Source of the DNA: Glandiceps talaboti
Taxonomy: Eukaryota; Hemichordata; Enteropneusta; Spengelidae
NCBI RefSeq assembly: GCF_964340395.1
Contig: NC_135554.1
Coordinates: 3,972,975 to 4,036,974, forward strand
Length of the DNA stretch: 64,000 bases
Direction: 5' to 3'
In this document: piece after piece, positions 1 through 32,287 of the stretch
How the letters are laid out: each line of letters starts with the position of its first letter
Position numbering within the stretch: the first letter of the stretch is position 1
Made by a program: the position numbers and the translations under genes
Notes under the pieces: model-generated
What the model was told of the DNA's origin: nothing
Databases searched by the model: none
What the model saw: the letters and a program-made list of their open reading frames with translations, nothing else

Positions 1-790
1 AGTTTACTATATATCTGCAATAGTAATGCCACTATACCAATGTTACGGACACTACTTGGCCCATTTTTATGTGTCATGCGAAACTCATTTAAAACTCACA
101 TTTACTTTAGCTTGAAATATTACCTTAAAGGCTATGAATAACGTAAAATTGCCTTAATAGAGCCAAAACACTATGACCTCCATATCTGCCAGGGGGATAC
201 CCCCTAGGACTTCTGCGCCCCAGAGGTCACATACAGACAACCAACGAACAATCAGATGCACCAATCTTTTACTGTCACGATATTAAACATTTCTTAAACA
301 TTTTAACACTATGTATAAAGCTTCACTGCTAATTTTAGATGCTGTCTTTTAAAGATGTGAAATTATTGCCAGGATAGTCTAAAAATTGCCTTAGAAGACT
401 CTTAAAGTAAAGAAACTTTCCAACTCTCCCCCTACCAATAATGCAACCAGCAGATGTACTGATCTTTACTATAATGGTGCAATTAGCTTTTTTAAGGACA
501 CATTTTAACCATCTACATATATATAGAATCGTTTCTGATACTTGATGGTGCTGTCTAGTAAAGCTTGAAGGTTATTGTCCAATGGGCTCTAAATTGTCTC
601 CCTCCCCCAGGTGTACATATTCCAAGCATAAGCTTTTTCCTCCTACATTTTACTGTCAAGATGCTACTGAATTCCTTTTTGAATATGTTTCCCCTGTGTA
701 ATCGCTAATTTAGTATGATACTATCTAAGACTTATAGTTAGTATTTGTCAAGCAGTCCACTCTGAGTCACGATCAAATACCTGTCATGTA
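1..790 (+). mobile_element. Harbinger-like non-autonomous element, copy 1, left-truncated by the window edge
   Basis: Same order of blocks as the full copy at 55350-57395: ATGCCACTATACCAATGTTACG, the CCAGGGGGATACCCCCTAGGAC hairpin, TACTGTCAAGATGCTA, then GCAGTCCACTCTGAGTCACGATCAA. Its last block (GGGGTCATTATGTTTAAGAATTAAGTGATAGGGGG) is displaced to 1541-1600 by AT repeats and palindromes. Confidence 0.75.
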
Positions 791-795
791 AATAT

Positions 796-800
796 GAGAG

Positions 801-854
<54 letters not shown>
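796..854 (+). repeat. (AG)n then (AT)n microsatellite
   Basis: Five AG units run into about 25 AT units. It sits at the point where copy 1 of the Harbinger-like element is interrupted. Confidence 0.95.
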
Positions 855-1541
<687 letters not shown>

Positions 1542-1600
1542 GGGGTCATTATGTTTAAGAATTAAGTGATAGGGGGTCAACCTGTTTTCGGATTTATATT

Positions 1601-3192
1601 GTAATTAGTTTTTTAAAAAAAGCAATCCTAATCAGCCTGGTAAGAATAACTAACACTACTTCAAGCTGGTTTACAGGTACGACCATCAAGTGAAACACAC
1701 ACACACATACACACACACACACAGACACACACACACACACACACACACATTTTATTTCATTCTCCAATATTATTGTTTCTTGTCAATGATAAATGCAAAT
1801 ATATGAGATTTGACTTAAAAATTATATTTTCTGTAACATTTCTGAATACACTACAACGACAGAAGACGCAAATCAATAGAAGGGCGTATGTGAATATCAA
1901 CTAATCCTTACAGACTTCATCCAGATGATGTTGTCGACACGATCGGAGATCAAAATAAAATGATTTCTTTTATTCGCTTCCCAGCATGCAGATCGATACA
2001 AGGCGATAGCTGAGAAATGTCAGAATTTACATTTGTCAGAGATATAGTGATATTTCAAACAATTATAGCGTGATCCAGATACTCATATTACAGTCTGCTG
2101 TATTGCATCAGTACAGTAAACAAGTTTAAACATCTGTAACACGCCAAAATATGTCAATTACGATTCTCGATTTTTTCCTTGACCGAGTATTATTTGAACT
2201 CAGCAAGGAAGGCATTAAGCCTTTAAAAATCTGTACAATTCTACACGTATGTATCTCACGTTATATACAAAGTTTAGTACGACTGTAACTGATCATATGG
2301 TCATTAATTCTAACAGTGTGACTTGTACGTACTTATTTACAGTAATTGGAAACGAAAACGGATTGAATTTCCGGTTAGACTAGTAGCTCAGCGGTCTTCC
2401 TCAAACAATATATATCAGTTACATTGTTTCTGTGAAATAAATTAATCTTGATTCCGTGAAAGTCATGTGATGGGAAAGAGTGGGATTGATTACGTAGACG
2501 GCTACTATTAAAAGTCAATTTATTTGCCACAACATTCGATTAAACTTTGCTGCCAGCCATAAATTTACAATTCTGTTATTTCACGAAGCGGAAGGAAGTC
2601 GATTCCCCATACTTCAATGTAAGAAAGTACCGTCATATATATGACTGGATAAAATGATGTACGTTTAACTTCAATGATTGATAGACGTGCGTTTTTATAC
2701 ATTTCTGTTTAGAGAGTTGGTTGGGTGGTTAATGAGGAATTATAACCGGAAGGACTGTTATCATTTAATAATAATTGCAGTTTCGATGAAAACATACTTT
2801 ATTTGTAATCAAAACGGTTTGCCAAGATGATAAACGATTATGTCATACGAAAATCTAATCTACATATATCTATCATATGTAGTTGAATTTAAATCTTTAA
2901 ATAAAATGTCGGACGTGAATATTAGCGGTATATGCCACCTGGGTTTATCTTGTAGGACAGTTTGGTTTCAAGTATATCAACTTGATAGATCTAGACCGTA
3001 TGTGTCTAAAAAGATACACCTTAATCTTTATAGTTCGTCGTATACACAAAGATCTACTGAAAGTTTAGTTCATTCTGTTTGTCTTTAGTTAACATTTGGA
3101 GGATTTTATATGCCATATGGAATGCCTCAATATACATTACTATATGACAGATTACAGCGTCTTCAAAATTGAATGACATAGCATTCAACAAA
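1601..3192. other. Intergenic; no gene seen
   Basis: Apart from a (CA)n tract at 1696-1750 I see only AT-rich unique sequence. The 82-codon frame at 2840-3088 has no recognisable motif and no coding-like neighbours. Confidence 0.5.
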
Positions 3193-3261
3193 ATAATCAA
3201 TCAATCGATCAATCAATCAATCAATCAATCAAACAATCAATCAATCAATCAATCAATCAAT
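3193..3261 (+). repeat. (TCAA)n microsatellite
   Basis: About 16 imperfect ATCA/TCAA units with two substitutions. Confidence 0.95.
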
Positions 3262-5892
3262 TGCATGCACACTGTGATATGCATCGATGTTAACATTATA
3301 CTGAATAGCAAATCGAAAGTTTTGTAACATTTTCACGTAAGCATATAAACTCAGATTGTGCCACGTTAACTGACTTTAATCAGTTTACACTCACACAAAC
3401 ACAAAAGTGTGTAACATGTGGTATTCCTTATTATTGAAAACAAATTCCATACTTTTAAGTAATGCTAATGTAATGTTTATGTAACTGTAATGTAACTACA
3501 ACATTGTCGGATCACAGTCCAGTAAGGGAGCAATCATTATTTATGACTGGGGGGCGTGGAACTGTAATTCCACATACTTAGGAGAGTTCATTGTCTGTCT
3601 GTCAGCATGTATGTACATTTATTGATACCTATCATGAATTACGTCACCGATCGTTTATAAGTTATATCCAAATACCAGGTTTGAGTTCAGTCAATTACAA
3701 GTGATGGTTAAGTATATACATCTGTAGAATACTAGTGAGTACCTTTTAAAATGTAGAAAAAGTACATCCGAAAAAATATACTGTCTTGTGCCCCTTTAAT
3801 GATTGTCTATTCCGTGGGTGCCATGTTTACCTTGAGAGACAGAGCTTTCCCCATCTGTGGGACAACTAACTCAGTCTCTAACCATGAAACTGAAAAGCAA
3901 TAACAATGTGGCACATTTAAAACGATCGAGATATGAAAACATATGTTTTTAAACAACACTATCATATACCTATGATTCATGTCCCTATGTATTGCTATGG
4001 AGAAATCGCGAGCTCTACCTGGGCAGTAATTTTTCCATATCACGGACCGGCACACATTGCCCAAATAAGGCCAGGTGCGAGAATTCTGGACTACTTTCTT
4101 TCCTGTTGCTATGCGCGTTGCTATGTGTACGTATGTGGCTATCATGGCGGAAGCCGACGATATTCAACAGTGGCTCCAGGAAATTCTTCCCAAAATCTTA
4201 AACAATATTCTTGGCAATTGTGGCGAAGTTACATAAAATATTGGTAATGAAGCTTTGGATTCGATCAAATAGTGAAGCCGACGACAGATGATCCGCTTCG
4301 TACGATTATGAACAGCTGTAACAAACGCCTAGAACAAGCTTTAGAACGACAGTGAGCGACTGAAGTATAGTATTTTTCCAATTTGTGATTATTGACGATT
4401 ATAATAGTGTTACAAAGACCTGTTTCACGCCCAGTTTCACGATGTTTTTGATTACATTTTTTTGTTGGTCGATCGTAGCATGCATGCCGTTCATTAAGGC
4501 AGATACTCATTGCATACAACGTCATTTTTCCAAAACATTTGTTGCCTAGTCAAATTATCATAAATTTTATTAAATGCCAAAACTCGTTAACAGTATTTTG
4601 TGTTGCATGTTGTCCGGTTTTTTTGTGTGTGTTTGTGTGTTTCGTGTTACTCGAATGATTCGTGTACATGCACATGGTGCAAGGAGTTCGAGAGAAAATA
4701 CCGAAATTAATCCACCAGGCTTTACATGTGATGAGGTTTTAGCATACGTCGAGATTTACAACGAACGGCGATTTATTTTCAGTATAATAATCTGTCTCTT
4801 AAAATTAATGTCCAGAGTATTGATTGCAAATGTATTTTAGCACTTCAAGAGGTATATTATAACCTTTTCTAAAGGAGGACCCGTAAGCCATACGACCGAG
4901 GTCCGCAAAACCCATATCCATATCCGGGCCGTAAAGATTATTATAAACTGTAATGATTTAAATATCAATAATATTATTTAAATTATTATATTATAAGCGT
5001 GTTTTATTTTACTAGTTTAAATGTACGTTTCCAGTGTTTTTAATTGTTAATTGTTATTGTTCATGATCAGCGATGTTGAATATTTGAATAATAGAAAGAG
5101 CGCCAATGAAAATAATTACATTTTATATGTAAAATCTAAAGAGACATTCGTTAACAGACGACATACGCATAACTGTAAATGTAGTAGCATTTTTGGTGTA
5201 GTGGCATTTTCTTCCTCAAAGCAGTAATCGTCGGCTTTAAGAAGACATCAAAAGAACTGCTTTGACAAACTGGAAAATAGCTATAGAAAATAATGAGTTG
5301 TTGGTTACCAGCTTACTAAACACTGGCAGGTAAACCATGTCATTATATATCCATCCCATTCAGTATTATCGACATTTCTGTAAGACCGACTGGAAATAAT
5401 TAAATGTCACATTGATGTAGAATATCGTTGGAGCCACCCCCCACCCCACCCCCCACCCCCGCTCTCGGTTTGTCATGATAAACTTGTTTACTACAGAAAT
5501 GTATATAAACTCAATTCAATATATGAAATTGATGAAGGTACGTATACCTTGTAATTACAATAAATTACTGATTATACGTACTAAAAGCGAAACAACACAG
5601 TCTACTATGAATTATATCCAACCCAGCGTCTAACATCAATACTATATTTAACTACAGTAATACGTTAATTGGTGTATGTAACACATATATATGACATCGG
5701 TTCCTATTGAATTTAGATCATATATGGTACACATACAGACTAAGTTGAATTTAGATCATACATAGTACACATATAGACTAAGTTGAATTTAGATCTTGTA
5801 GATCGAGGCTTGACTAAATGATGAATCATGGTATGTACTCGTCTATGAGTTTTGCCGTCACGTGATCATCACGTCACGTGACATCGGATTGT
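3262..5892. other. Intergenic; no gene proven
   Basis: It contains the small frame at 4144-4236, a C-rich tract near 5436-5461, and a tandem pair of about 50 nt (GAATTTAGATCATA, then GTACACATA) at 5706-5790. Frames above 60 codons show no known family. Confidence 0.45.
4144..4236 (+). other. Isolated 30-codon open frame with a 5'-exon look
   Basis: ATGGCGG context, then MAEADDIQQWLQEILPKIL and a short Asn-rich end before TAA. Downstream, 4282-4353 holds another non-random frame (TTDDPLRTIMNSCNKRLEQ). I do not recognise a family and find no splice-linked continuation. It could be a decayed 5' exon or part of a transposon. Confidence 0.25.
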
Positions 5893-5894
5893 AG

Positions 5895-5897
5895 TAC

Positions 5898-5949
<52 letters not shown>

Positions 5950-5950
5950 T
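5895..5950 (+). repeat. (AGT)n microsatellite
   Basis: About 18 AGT/GTA triplets. Confidence 0.96.
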
Positions 5951-6614
5951 CAGTAAATTATATAAAGTATTTCTCAACCAAACTACTTGAATTGATATTT
6001 TTCTCTATTCCAAACATTGACGTGGATATTCAACGACAAAGTACACGATGACAATACTTCTCATGTTAACATACTTATAGTGTACATAGTACATCAAGAT
6101 TATCGTATAACAATACGCTGGTGTGCGTTAATTAGGTCAATGAAAAATATTGGCCAAGCGGATATGAGATCATTGAAGATGAACATTTATTTTATTCAAA
6201 AATCGTGAAATGTCAAGGTGTACGTCATTTCCGTTGTAATTATACCTGATGTTTTGTATTATGCTGCCTTCTCTTGTGAAAAAAACAACCAAATTTACTG
6301 TCAGCATGCATATCATTTGGCAGCAATTATACGAATTACGTGTATTTATTATAGTAACAAAGAAACGCCTACTATCTGATCTTTCTCATGTATCCCTTAG
6401 TAAGGAAATTGTGTGAAAGTCTTGATGGTGATACATATTCCCTCATTCATAGTCTGGAATAATTCCATCGGGTTGATGTGTACACCAGAAAATTCAACGG
6501 AAATCGTGTATCCCTTCTTTATAAACCATGATGCAATATATTGAACTTATTAATTTAGTTTTTATAATGGGAGGGTGACCATTATTCTTTTAACGTGTAT
6601 TTATGGTTTATCAT

Positions 6615-6636
6615 GTGCGCGTGCGTGCGTGCGTGC

Positions 6637-6667
<31 letters not shown>

Positions 6668-6672
6668 TGTGT
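6615..6672 (+). repeat. Alternating purine-pyrimidine tract (GCGT, GC, GT)
   Basis: GTGCGTGC units pass into (GC)n and then (GT)n over about 58 nt, a sequence type able to adopt Z-DNA. Confidence 0.92.
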
Positions 6673-6771
6673 GGATAGATATATAGTCGACTAGATGAAT
6701 GGATCGATTTATTGACAGATATTTGTACTTGTAACATGAAGAGTATATATTAAAACGAAAAATGTTACTGT

Positions 6772-6895
6772 ATATTAGATATCGTGACTATAGGATTACT
6801 GTATTGTGTTGTATATTATATATCGTGACCATAGGATTACTGTATTGTGTTGTATATTATATATCGTGACTATAGGATTACTGTATTGTGTTGTA
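6772..6895 (+). repeat. Three copies of a 41-bp unit
   Basis: The unit around ATCGTGACTATAGGATTACT then GTATTGTGTTGTATATT recurs at 41-nt spacing (6782, 6823, 6864). Confidence 0.92.
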
Positions 6896-7020
6896 TTCTC
6901 GGCTGCCTTGTAATTAAGAGCGGTCATTAGAGAAATAAAGTAATCGCCTCAACACTTATAGATATCGGAAATTAATGAGATTTGACAGGAAGACAGAACA
7001 CGAATAAAGTGTGTTTCTAG

Positions 7021-7021
<1 letters not shown>

Positions 7022-7098
<77 letters not shown>
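7022..7098 (+). repeat. (AT)n microsatellite
   Basis: About 38 AT units just upstream of a MITE. Confidence 0.97.
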
Positions 7099-7100
<2 letters not shown>

Positions 7101-7143
7101 GACATAATAATGCAATTGGGGCATTCGTCATTCTAGTTCATCA

Positions 7144-7601
<458 letters not shown>

Positions 7602-7926
7602 TCAGAGGACTTGGAATGAGATGAAATTAATTGCGGGGGTGGGGTGGGGGCGTTCTACTTACTTAGGAAGTGGGTCATAGGTAAAGTTCACTAATAGGGA
7701 AACGATTTCAATGCTACATACATACATACACTGAGTGACACAGTATCAAACGCTTGGCATCACGTGTTAGGGTACAGTTACAGTTGTCTGACATTGTACC
7801 TGTGTGAAAAACTCTAATATAAAAGTGGTTATTTCCCGAGATTATTCGACACTCGAAATATTTGCAGAGTAACGACCCCACCCAACCCCACTCCCGCAAT
7901 TCATTTTATCTCAATCCAAGTCCTCT
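7602..7926. repeat. Inverted repeat next to the MITE
   Basis: AGAGGACTTGGAATGAGATG at 7605 returns inverted as the reverse complement of 7898-7926, with the GC-rich piece (GCGGGGGTGGGG) also mirrored at 7865-7897. The piece TCTACTTACTTAGGAAGTGG within it recurs directly at 8249. Confidence 0.75.
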
Positions 7927-8511
7927 AATAAGGCAAACATATGAAACATTCCGAATTTTTTACATATAGAAATTATCGTGACGTTATAAATCTATCATTG
8001 CTGTCGAAAAAAATGTAGGAATGAACCTATAAATAGATGTAGGCCTACTGTATCTATAACAACAGAAAATCTGGGTTTTTTCCAAGCTGTAGCTGAGGTT
8101 TTCCTTGATAGTCAATGAAAACGATAATTATTACTTCAAATGTTACTTGTCATATACTATATCATAGCTGTTATAGAGGGCAGTGTCGTTGTCTGGATAC
8201 TAGTATTTAGAGGCAAAGTCTGGAATTATGATACAAAGCGCCGCCATTCTACTTACTTAGGAAGTGGATCAAAGGCAAAGTTCAACTAGGAGGGAAACGC
8301 ATTTATTGGCATTCATAATCACAAGATATGTTAAACAAATGACAACACGAACCCACTATGATCTAAAGCAAATATTAGTTCTAAATTATATAAAACAAAA
8401 ATACCAAACAGCCTGTCTTTGTTTTACACAAGATACGTTCGCTGATCGAGGAACACCCCAGTGAACAACGCCCTCTTGCGGCGCAAGTTTTTTTTTATTA
8501 CAATTAATTTC

Positions 8512-8648
8512 TACGGAAGCGTATTAGTGCCAATTGCAAGTTGTAAGGAAAACAATAAAATTTAAAATCTCGTAATTACGAGATTTCAATTCGTAATTAC
8601 GACTTTTTTGTTTTTTTCCTTACAACTTGGCACTAATACGCTTCCGTA
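8512..8648. mobile_element. Palindromic MITE with TA ends
   Basis: TACGGAAGCGTATTAGTGCC at 8512 and its reverse complement GGCACTAATACGCTTCCGTA ending at 8648 enclose a centre with TCTCGTAATTACGAGA. Length 137 nt. TA at both outer edges suggests a TA target duplication (Tc1/mariner-like), but no protein is present to confirm this. Confidence 0.85.
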
Positions 8649-8704
8649 AATTTCAGATAGGTTCATGTTTTATTTTTTCTTCCGTAGGAAGAGATGTATT
8701 AGGG

Positions 8705-8730
8705 GGTGAAAGTCTGTGTCTGTCTGTGTA

Positions 8731-8761
<31 letters not shown>

Positions 8762-8772
8762 GTGTCTGTCTA
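8705..8772 (+). repeat. (TGTC)n microsatellite with dispersed-repeat flank
   Basis: About 15 TGTC/TGTG units. The following sequence (ACGAAATTTGGCACAAGTGT) has the look of a dispersed repeat, but only one copy is in the window. Confidence 0.9.
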
Positions 8773-9703
8773 GTCATCCAAAACGGCTGGCTCAATTCAA
8801 ACGAAATTTGGCACAAGTGTTCCATTGAGTAATGGCAAGACCTGATTAAGTTTTGGTAAATCCATGAATATTAATGAGCAATTTGCGTAATTAATTAGTC
8901 TGGTCGCACAGGCCCTTCGTTTCGAAAGTGCGCCACCAACGTCGATGTAAGGTAAACCAGGAAGCTACTGTACGGATATACATGCTGTTGTTCTACACTG
9001 AGAAAGACTCTGTTTTCAGGGGTTTCAAGTGTTTGTATTGATATTTTTGTTGAATATATAGAATATTACATCATAGCAAGGAGGTGAGCACTGAAAATAA
9101 CATCATCTGTAAGCTTTATTGCAAAAATATACAGTCACGATCGTCTGCTCACTTCACACCTTTCATGCATGTATATGATTTGGAGCAGACAGTGCGTCTG
9201 TCTATCTCGATCAAAACAAGAATGTGTACACTTTACCCAGGGACAAAGTAGGGCAATAATACCTTATCACTTCACTGTATTAAAGTTGTTCAACTGTTAT
9301 GATGCGTACCATGAAGTATGTAAACTTTCTGATGCATATTAGCAATGTTGTGTGGGTTTCAATTTCGTTTATTATTTGCCGTGGAAACGGGGGGGGGGTT
9401 ATATCCTGGGTATATGTAGGAGATCATGAAAGCCGAGTGCAGTCGAGGATGGCAAGCTTTCCTGGCATTTGAACAACGTCTTTGACAACTAACTTTCACT
9501 GGTACTTGAAAAAATCATATGTAGAGCTAAATTTCTTACATAAATCATGAAATTGTAAGACTATCCTTTCGGAAGGCATTCAGTTTAAATCTGGTTATTT
9601 GTGGATTTCATAGTCACGAGTACGTCCACGAGTACTACATGAATATCTTGGTGCTACATTTTCGTTTCCGTTACCCAATGTAGACTAGTTGAAGTGGTGA
9701 AAC

Positions 9704-9782
<79 letters not shown>

Positions 9783-9783
9783 G
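9704..9783 (+). repeat. (ATT)n microsatellite cutting off a LINE
   Basis: About 26 ATT units. On the minus strand they follow directly after the endonuclease-like frame (codons VWLSVD), replacing the rest of the LINE. Confidence 0.95.
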
Positions 9784-10925
9784 TCAACAGACAACCAAAC
9801 AGATGCATTAACCGGGATGTAACTCAAGGCAATGTCAAGATTTTTAATGTAATCTGTACCTGTTGAAGGAGGACGGTAGAAGGCACCCACGTATAATGGT
9901 GTTACTCCTTTGACGTTAATACTGGCCCAAATACACTCACAGTCAGTTGTCAGATCTGTTACCTCACTGGCTATCAGATTATCTTTCACTGCAATAAATA
10001 CCCCTCCATGAGTGTCACCATTTCCTCTGTCTTTTCTGAAAACCTGATAGTTTGTTGGGAAAATTTCTCCAGTTGTGATTGAGCTATTCAGCCAGGATTC
10101 AGTGCCAGTTACGACATCTGGTTCTACAGTCTCTATGAGAACTTGGAACTAATGTAACTTTACTCTTACACTCTGACAGTTAACGTTCAAAAACTTGGTA
10201 GGTTTTGCCTTGAGTTTCTGCTTTGCTTTACTCTTGTTATTCTGAGCACGATTTGTTAATGTTTTTGGTGTAGATGTCGGATACTGTATGCTTCTGGGGT
10301 TTATGTCTTCCATATTATTGACATTCAGACTTGAATTTGTAGATACAGTTAGTGATTCAAAAGAATTGGATAAGTCGAGAGAACTGTGAATTGCTAAAGA
10401 TGGAAAATTGGGCATACCACAGGTATCACATATCCATACATATGACTCGTGATCTTGTAGAGCTTCGAAGGCGTCGTCATCCATGTTAATGCACTCCTTA
10501 TATGGTGCCAACATTCACAATTTTCACATTCAATAGCTTGTTGTTTCCACTTTACTGCCTTACTGCAGACACCACAAGGTATTTAGGTTTATATGGACCT
10601 GGATTGATGTTGACATCACCTGATAAAAGGAGTAAAATGCTGAAATAGACAGAAATATTCATTGATTTAATAGCACAGTTATACTTGTAACGAATAGACA
10701 AGGATCTAGATACATGGAACAAACTCACCGGATTGTCTTTAATACTGTAGTTGAATAATGCTGCTGTATCTGAATCGGAGATACATGCCCAGCTATTGAT
10801 GCCAGTAGGCTTCGAAGAATGTGATAATACTAGATTTACTTTGACTGTAGAAACCACCATTATTTGGTACATAAGAGCCATGACGACGAGTGTTAGCTGT
10901 AGCTTGACCATAGTAGAGGACCCTG
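9784..10925 (-). mobile_element. Decayed CR1/L2-type LINE, 5' portion: 2A-like motif, PHD-like finger, AP endonuclease start
   Basis: Read on the minus strand with frameshifts. First a hydrophobic leader ends in LLLLSGDVNINPGP (about 10600-10640). Then comes a Cys/His-rich block ([39 protein letters not shown]; about 10430-10590), which resembles a PHD finger. A linker leads to LNVNCQSVR (about 10160) and finally the endonuclease part (GGVFIAVKDNLIASE, YVGAFYRPPSTGTDY). No reverse transcriptase follows. The breaks mean it is not functional. Confidence 0.82.
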
Positions 10926-12166
10926 TGTTTGTAGCGACGGGGTAATTTGTCTCTTGAAAACTTGGGATGTTAAATATATTGCGTCATACGGTATGACACG
11001 ACAGACAAAGGCCAGGCCATAAATCGACGAAGTTCAGTTTGAGGCAGTTTAAAAGTTCAAAAAGACATATCGGACAGCTTTCATGTAGTTGAGAAGCAAA
11101 TATACTTCTGAAGATAATGCTGGATTTACTTTGGCTGTAGACATCTATGGATTTCGATAATGTGTATGGTTGACACCGAATGGCTTCCTACATGTCCTAA
11201 TTTTTCCCAAAAAACGTGGACACCCAGGGAGCGAGATACCCCTCCCACACCCTCCCCACTAGCTATCATAGGGATGCTGTTTCTGCCCAATCAAAATTGA
11301 ACGAGAAAACTCTACTGGCTAAGTATTTCCAAGTACAGGTTATAGCCCAATGTGAGACCTTTTACTTGCAAAGCCCACACCTATTTGAAAAGAAATCTCA
11401 TTGTGAAGTCGATTGCCAGGGAGTGGTGGTAGTGGGGGTACTGTATAACTACACATTAAAATATGTGTAGTCTTGGGGAGGCTACGAAAATTCTTTGGGG
11501 GGGGGGTCATGAAAATTTTTGAGAGTGCGAGGTACTGCGAAAACTTTTTTGACCAAAATATTTTTATTATTCACTTTCTCTGTTTTAACATGCACTCAAG
11601 AAGATTTAGTTGTCCCAGGTCGATCACCGTTGTCATCCCCAGCTCAGTAGTTAGAATCTGAAGAAAACTTGCATGACGAAATATGACGTAGGATATGACG
11701 CGTCGTGACGTAGTTGGGTTGACGACCAACCATCCTAAGGGGTACGAGAACTTCAACTATGGACAACAGTTTTGTAGTAGTACAGATGCATTCATCGTCA
11801 AGACTTTGACTATCATTCGTGCATTTGCATTCGTTAATTGAGGGCATTGATTGAATGAAATTGACATTGGCCTGGAAATGGGGAGAATAACATTTAAATG
11901 TCGTTGTCTCGACTAATCGATAGTTGCAAACAATGAGATGACAATTGTCTTTTTATATGTAAATATAGCGTAACAGATCACACTGATGAATATAACATCG
12001 CTTTGTTCTAAAACATTCCCAGTGTATTGTGGTAGCTTAAAGTTTGGAATTGAAAGAAGTTGACAGTTAGGGTGTGGTTCAAATACATGACACATCATCA
12101 GTAAACATCAGTCAGGAGAGTGGGTAACTTACAGGTCCTGTCATCGACGAAGTCACAACTAGAGAT
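10926..12166. other. Upstream region of the plus-strand sulfatase; no separate gene seen
   Basis: G-rich piece 11466-11560 (GGCTACGAAAATTCT, then GGTCATGAAAAT and TTTTTTGACCAAAATA) resembles fragments of the 7147-7598 element and may be a decayed relative. I see no TATA-like motif close enough to the candidate ATG at 12167 to call a promoter. Confidence 0.4.
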
Positions 12167-30147
<17,981 letters not shown>

Positions 30148-32287
30148 GTTTTATCTTGTCATCATACAGTGAATACGACAATGGCAAAAGAACTGTCGTC
30201 GATTAACAGACACAGATTAAAGCTATTATTGCGATATTCAATTGGTGGAACAAGGCACTGCTATCATTCACTCGTGTACAATCTAACAAACACACACACA
30301 CACGCGCGCGCGCACGCACACACACACACACACACACACATGCGCGTGCCACGCACGCACTACAAGAGTTTTAATTTGTGTCTACCCTTGTTTGTCCATA
30401 GATGTCATGGTTTGCCTATATACAGTAGTCTGAAAGATCAAGACAGATACTCCACCAATATAAACTGCTAAAACAATGAACTGTGAAGCCTTGCTTGACT
30501 TTTGTTTATGATATGTAAATCCATAAAGTTGTTCAAAGACCAAGACTTATCATGAAGTAGGCTACTTGATTTTAGTAATGATCAAGTTTCAAGAAAATTA
30601 ATTTTAATTTTGAAGTAAACCAAGAGATTATGACTAGAAAACTAATTTTAATTTTTAAAATTCTGTCATTTCAGTTTACATGTACACATCACATGGGGAT
30701 ATTATACAACATATAGCAGAAAGACTGGCTGTGTGTAGATAAAATGGCAAGTTTGCATGATTTGAGTGACATCATTGTCATGACAACAGTATTCATTTAA
30801 TATGCATAATACATATTAAGATTACATCACAATCTGACATCACTGGGTGATACATTTTTTTTTTTATGTTTCCGCTTATTGTGACAGATGTCACTGAGGT
30901 GGGTTGAATCTATTACACACGTGGAAACAACTACTGGATCCTTCAAGCTAACTTTATCGATATATATATTTATAGCATGTATAGGTCATGGATTAACAAA
31001 AGGGGAAATTTTAAAATTATTTCCCAGTATGGTATACATTACGTCGCTGGGGGCTTCCTTAACATTCCGAGAGGGGTGAACACAGCGCCCCAACGGCTGA
31101 TATAATTCTCTATAACATTATAGGGTTCCTAGTCTGATCATTTCTGGGGTGGTAGATGCCAGGGGTTTGGGGTATTTTTCAGACTGCCGTTACAATATTC
31201 ATGAAAACAGAAAACACAGATGAGAAATATTAGACTCGCTCACAACCCCGTCTTTGCTGAATGTAATAAGATGACATTATGCGCTTAATTGTCTGTAGTA
31301 ATTAGCTGTGAGTTCAATGAATGTCCTGGCTCGGAGGTTTAGTCTAGCTAGACTCAGACCACTATTCTCTATAGTGGTCTAAGGTCTAGAGACTCCCTGT
31401 GTCTTGGAATCGCATGACCTTTCGCCACAAGGATTTGAAACAATGGTTGGCCGCTAGAGGGCGCTAAATAATAAAGCCATTGTGACTGTAACGTTAAGAT
31501 CATTGAGCGTGCATCATAAAATTACAGGGGCATTTGTTGAACTCATACCTTCATATTATATTTTGTCCAAGTTGGTGTAAAATAATGTCAATTCAAGTCA
31601 GGGGACTGTGAGTGAGGCTGAAAAATATCTTGAAATCCTGATATAATGTCGATCTCATATTTATTCCTTACATTTAATCATTGAATGAAGGCCGATTTTA
31701 GGTTTTGATAGGTACATGTGATCACAGCTATTTACACTGATACTCAGGAACTGCGATAGATAAATAGATTAAAATATCAATTTCTTCTTGTCTAGTTATG
31801 GTTGTAATTTGCCTTTTTTGTCGGACATGTGGACTTCGCCGCCTTTTTTAATTTGTCTCAACACAATATAAGTGCTTATCTAATGTACTCCATTGGAATC
31901 GGAGGGACGTATGAATACGACGAAATACGCCCCTGACATCAGCAAATTTGCAAATATTGAATAAAATCGACTCATATTAACCAAACAAGTTGCATTTCAA
32001 TTCTTTGGTACGTGACTGTGTTACTGCATGCATTCTCAGAATGTCGTATGACAGTCTTTAACTGTTATCAGCTACTTCACTAAGTGTTCACATAAAGTGT
32101 TAATTGTCCTATCTAGTCACACTTCAAGCCCCCTGTATTAACGTACATTTTGGCTTATGGTAGAAGGAGGACCCTAAGTTCTTACCCATACTTAGACGGT
32201 GAATGTTTACACTATGGCTCGAAGTGTGATCGGGGCTATTGAAATATATGTACACTTACCTTAGTGAACTAGCTGATAACAGCTAAA
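30148..32287. other. 3' flank of the plus-strand sulfatase; no gene seen
   Basis: It includes a (CA)n/(CG)n tract at 30291-30345 and otherwise unique AT-rich sequence. The 63- to 100-codon frames here show no known motif. The first part is presumably 3' UTR. Confidence 0.5.
31470..31475 (+). terminator. Possible polyadenylation signal downstream of the plus-strand sulfatase
   Basis: AATAAA about 1.3 kb past the TAA at 30147. It is the first exact hexamer I noticed there; variants closer to the gene are possible. Confidence 0.22.
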
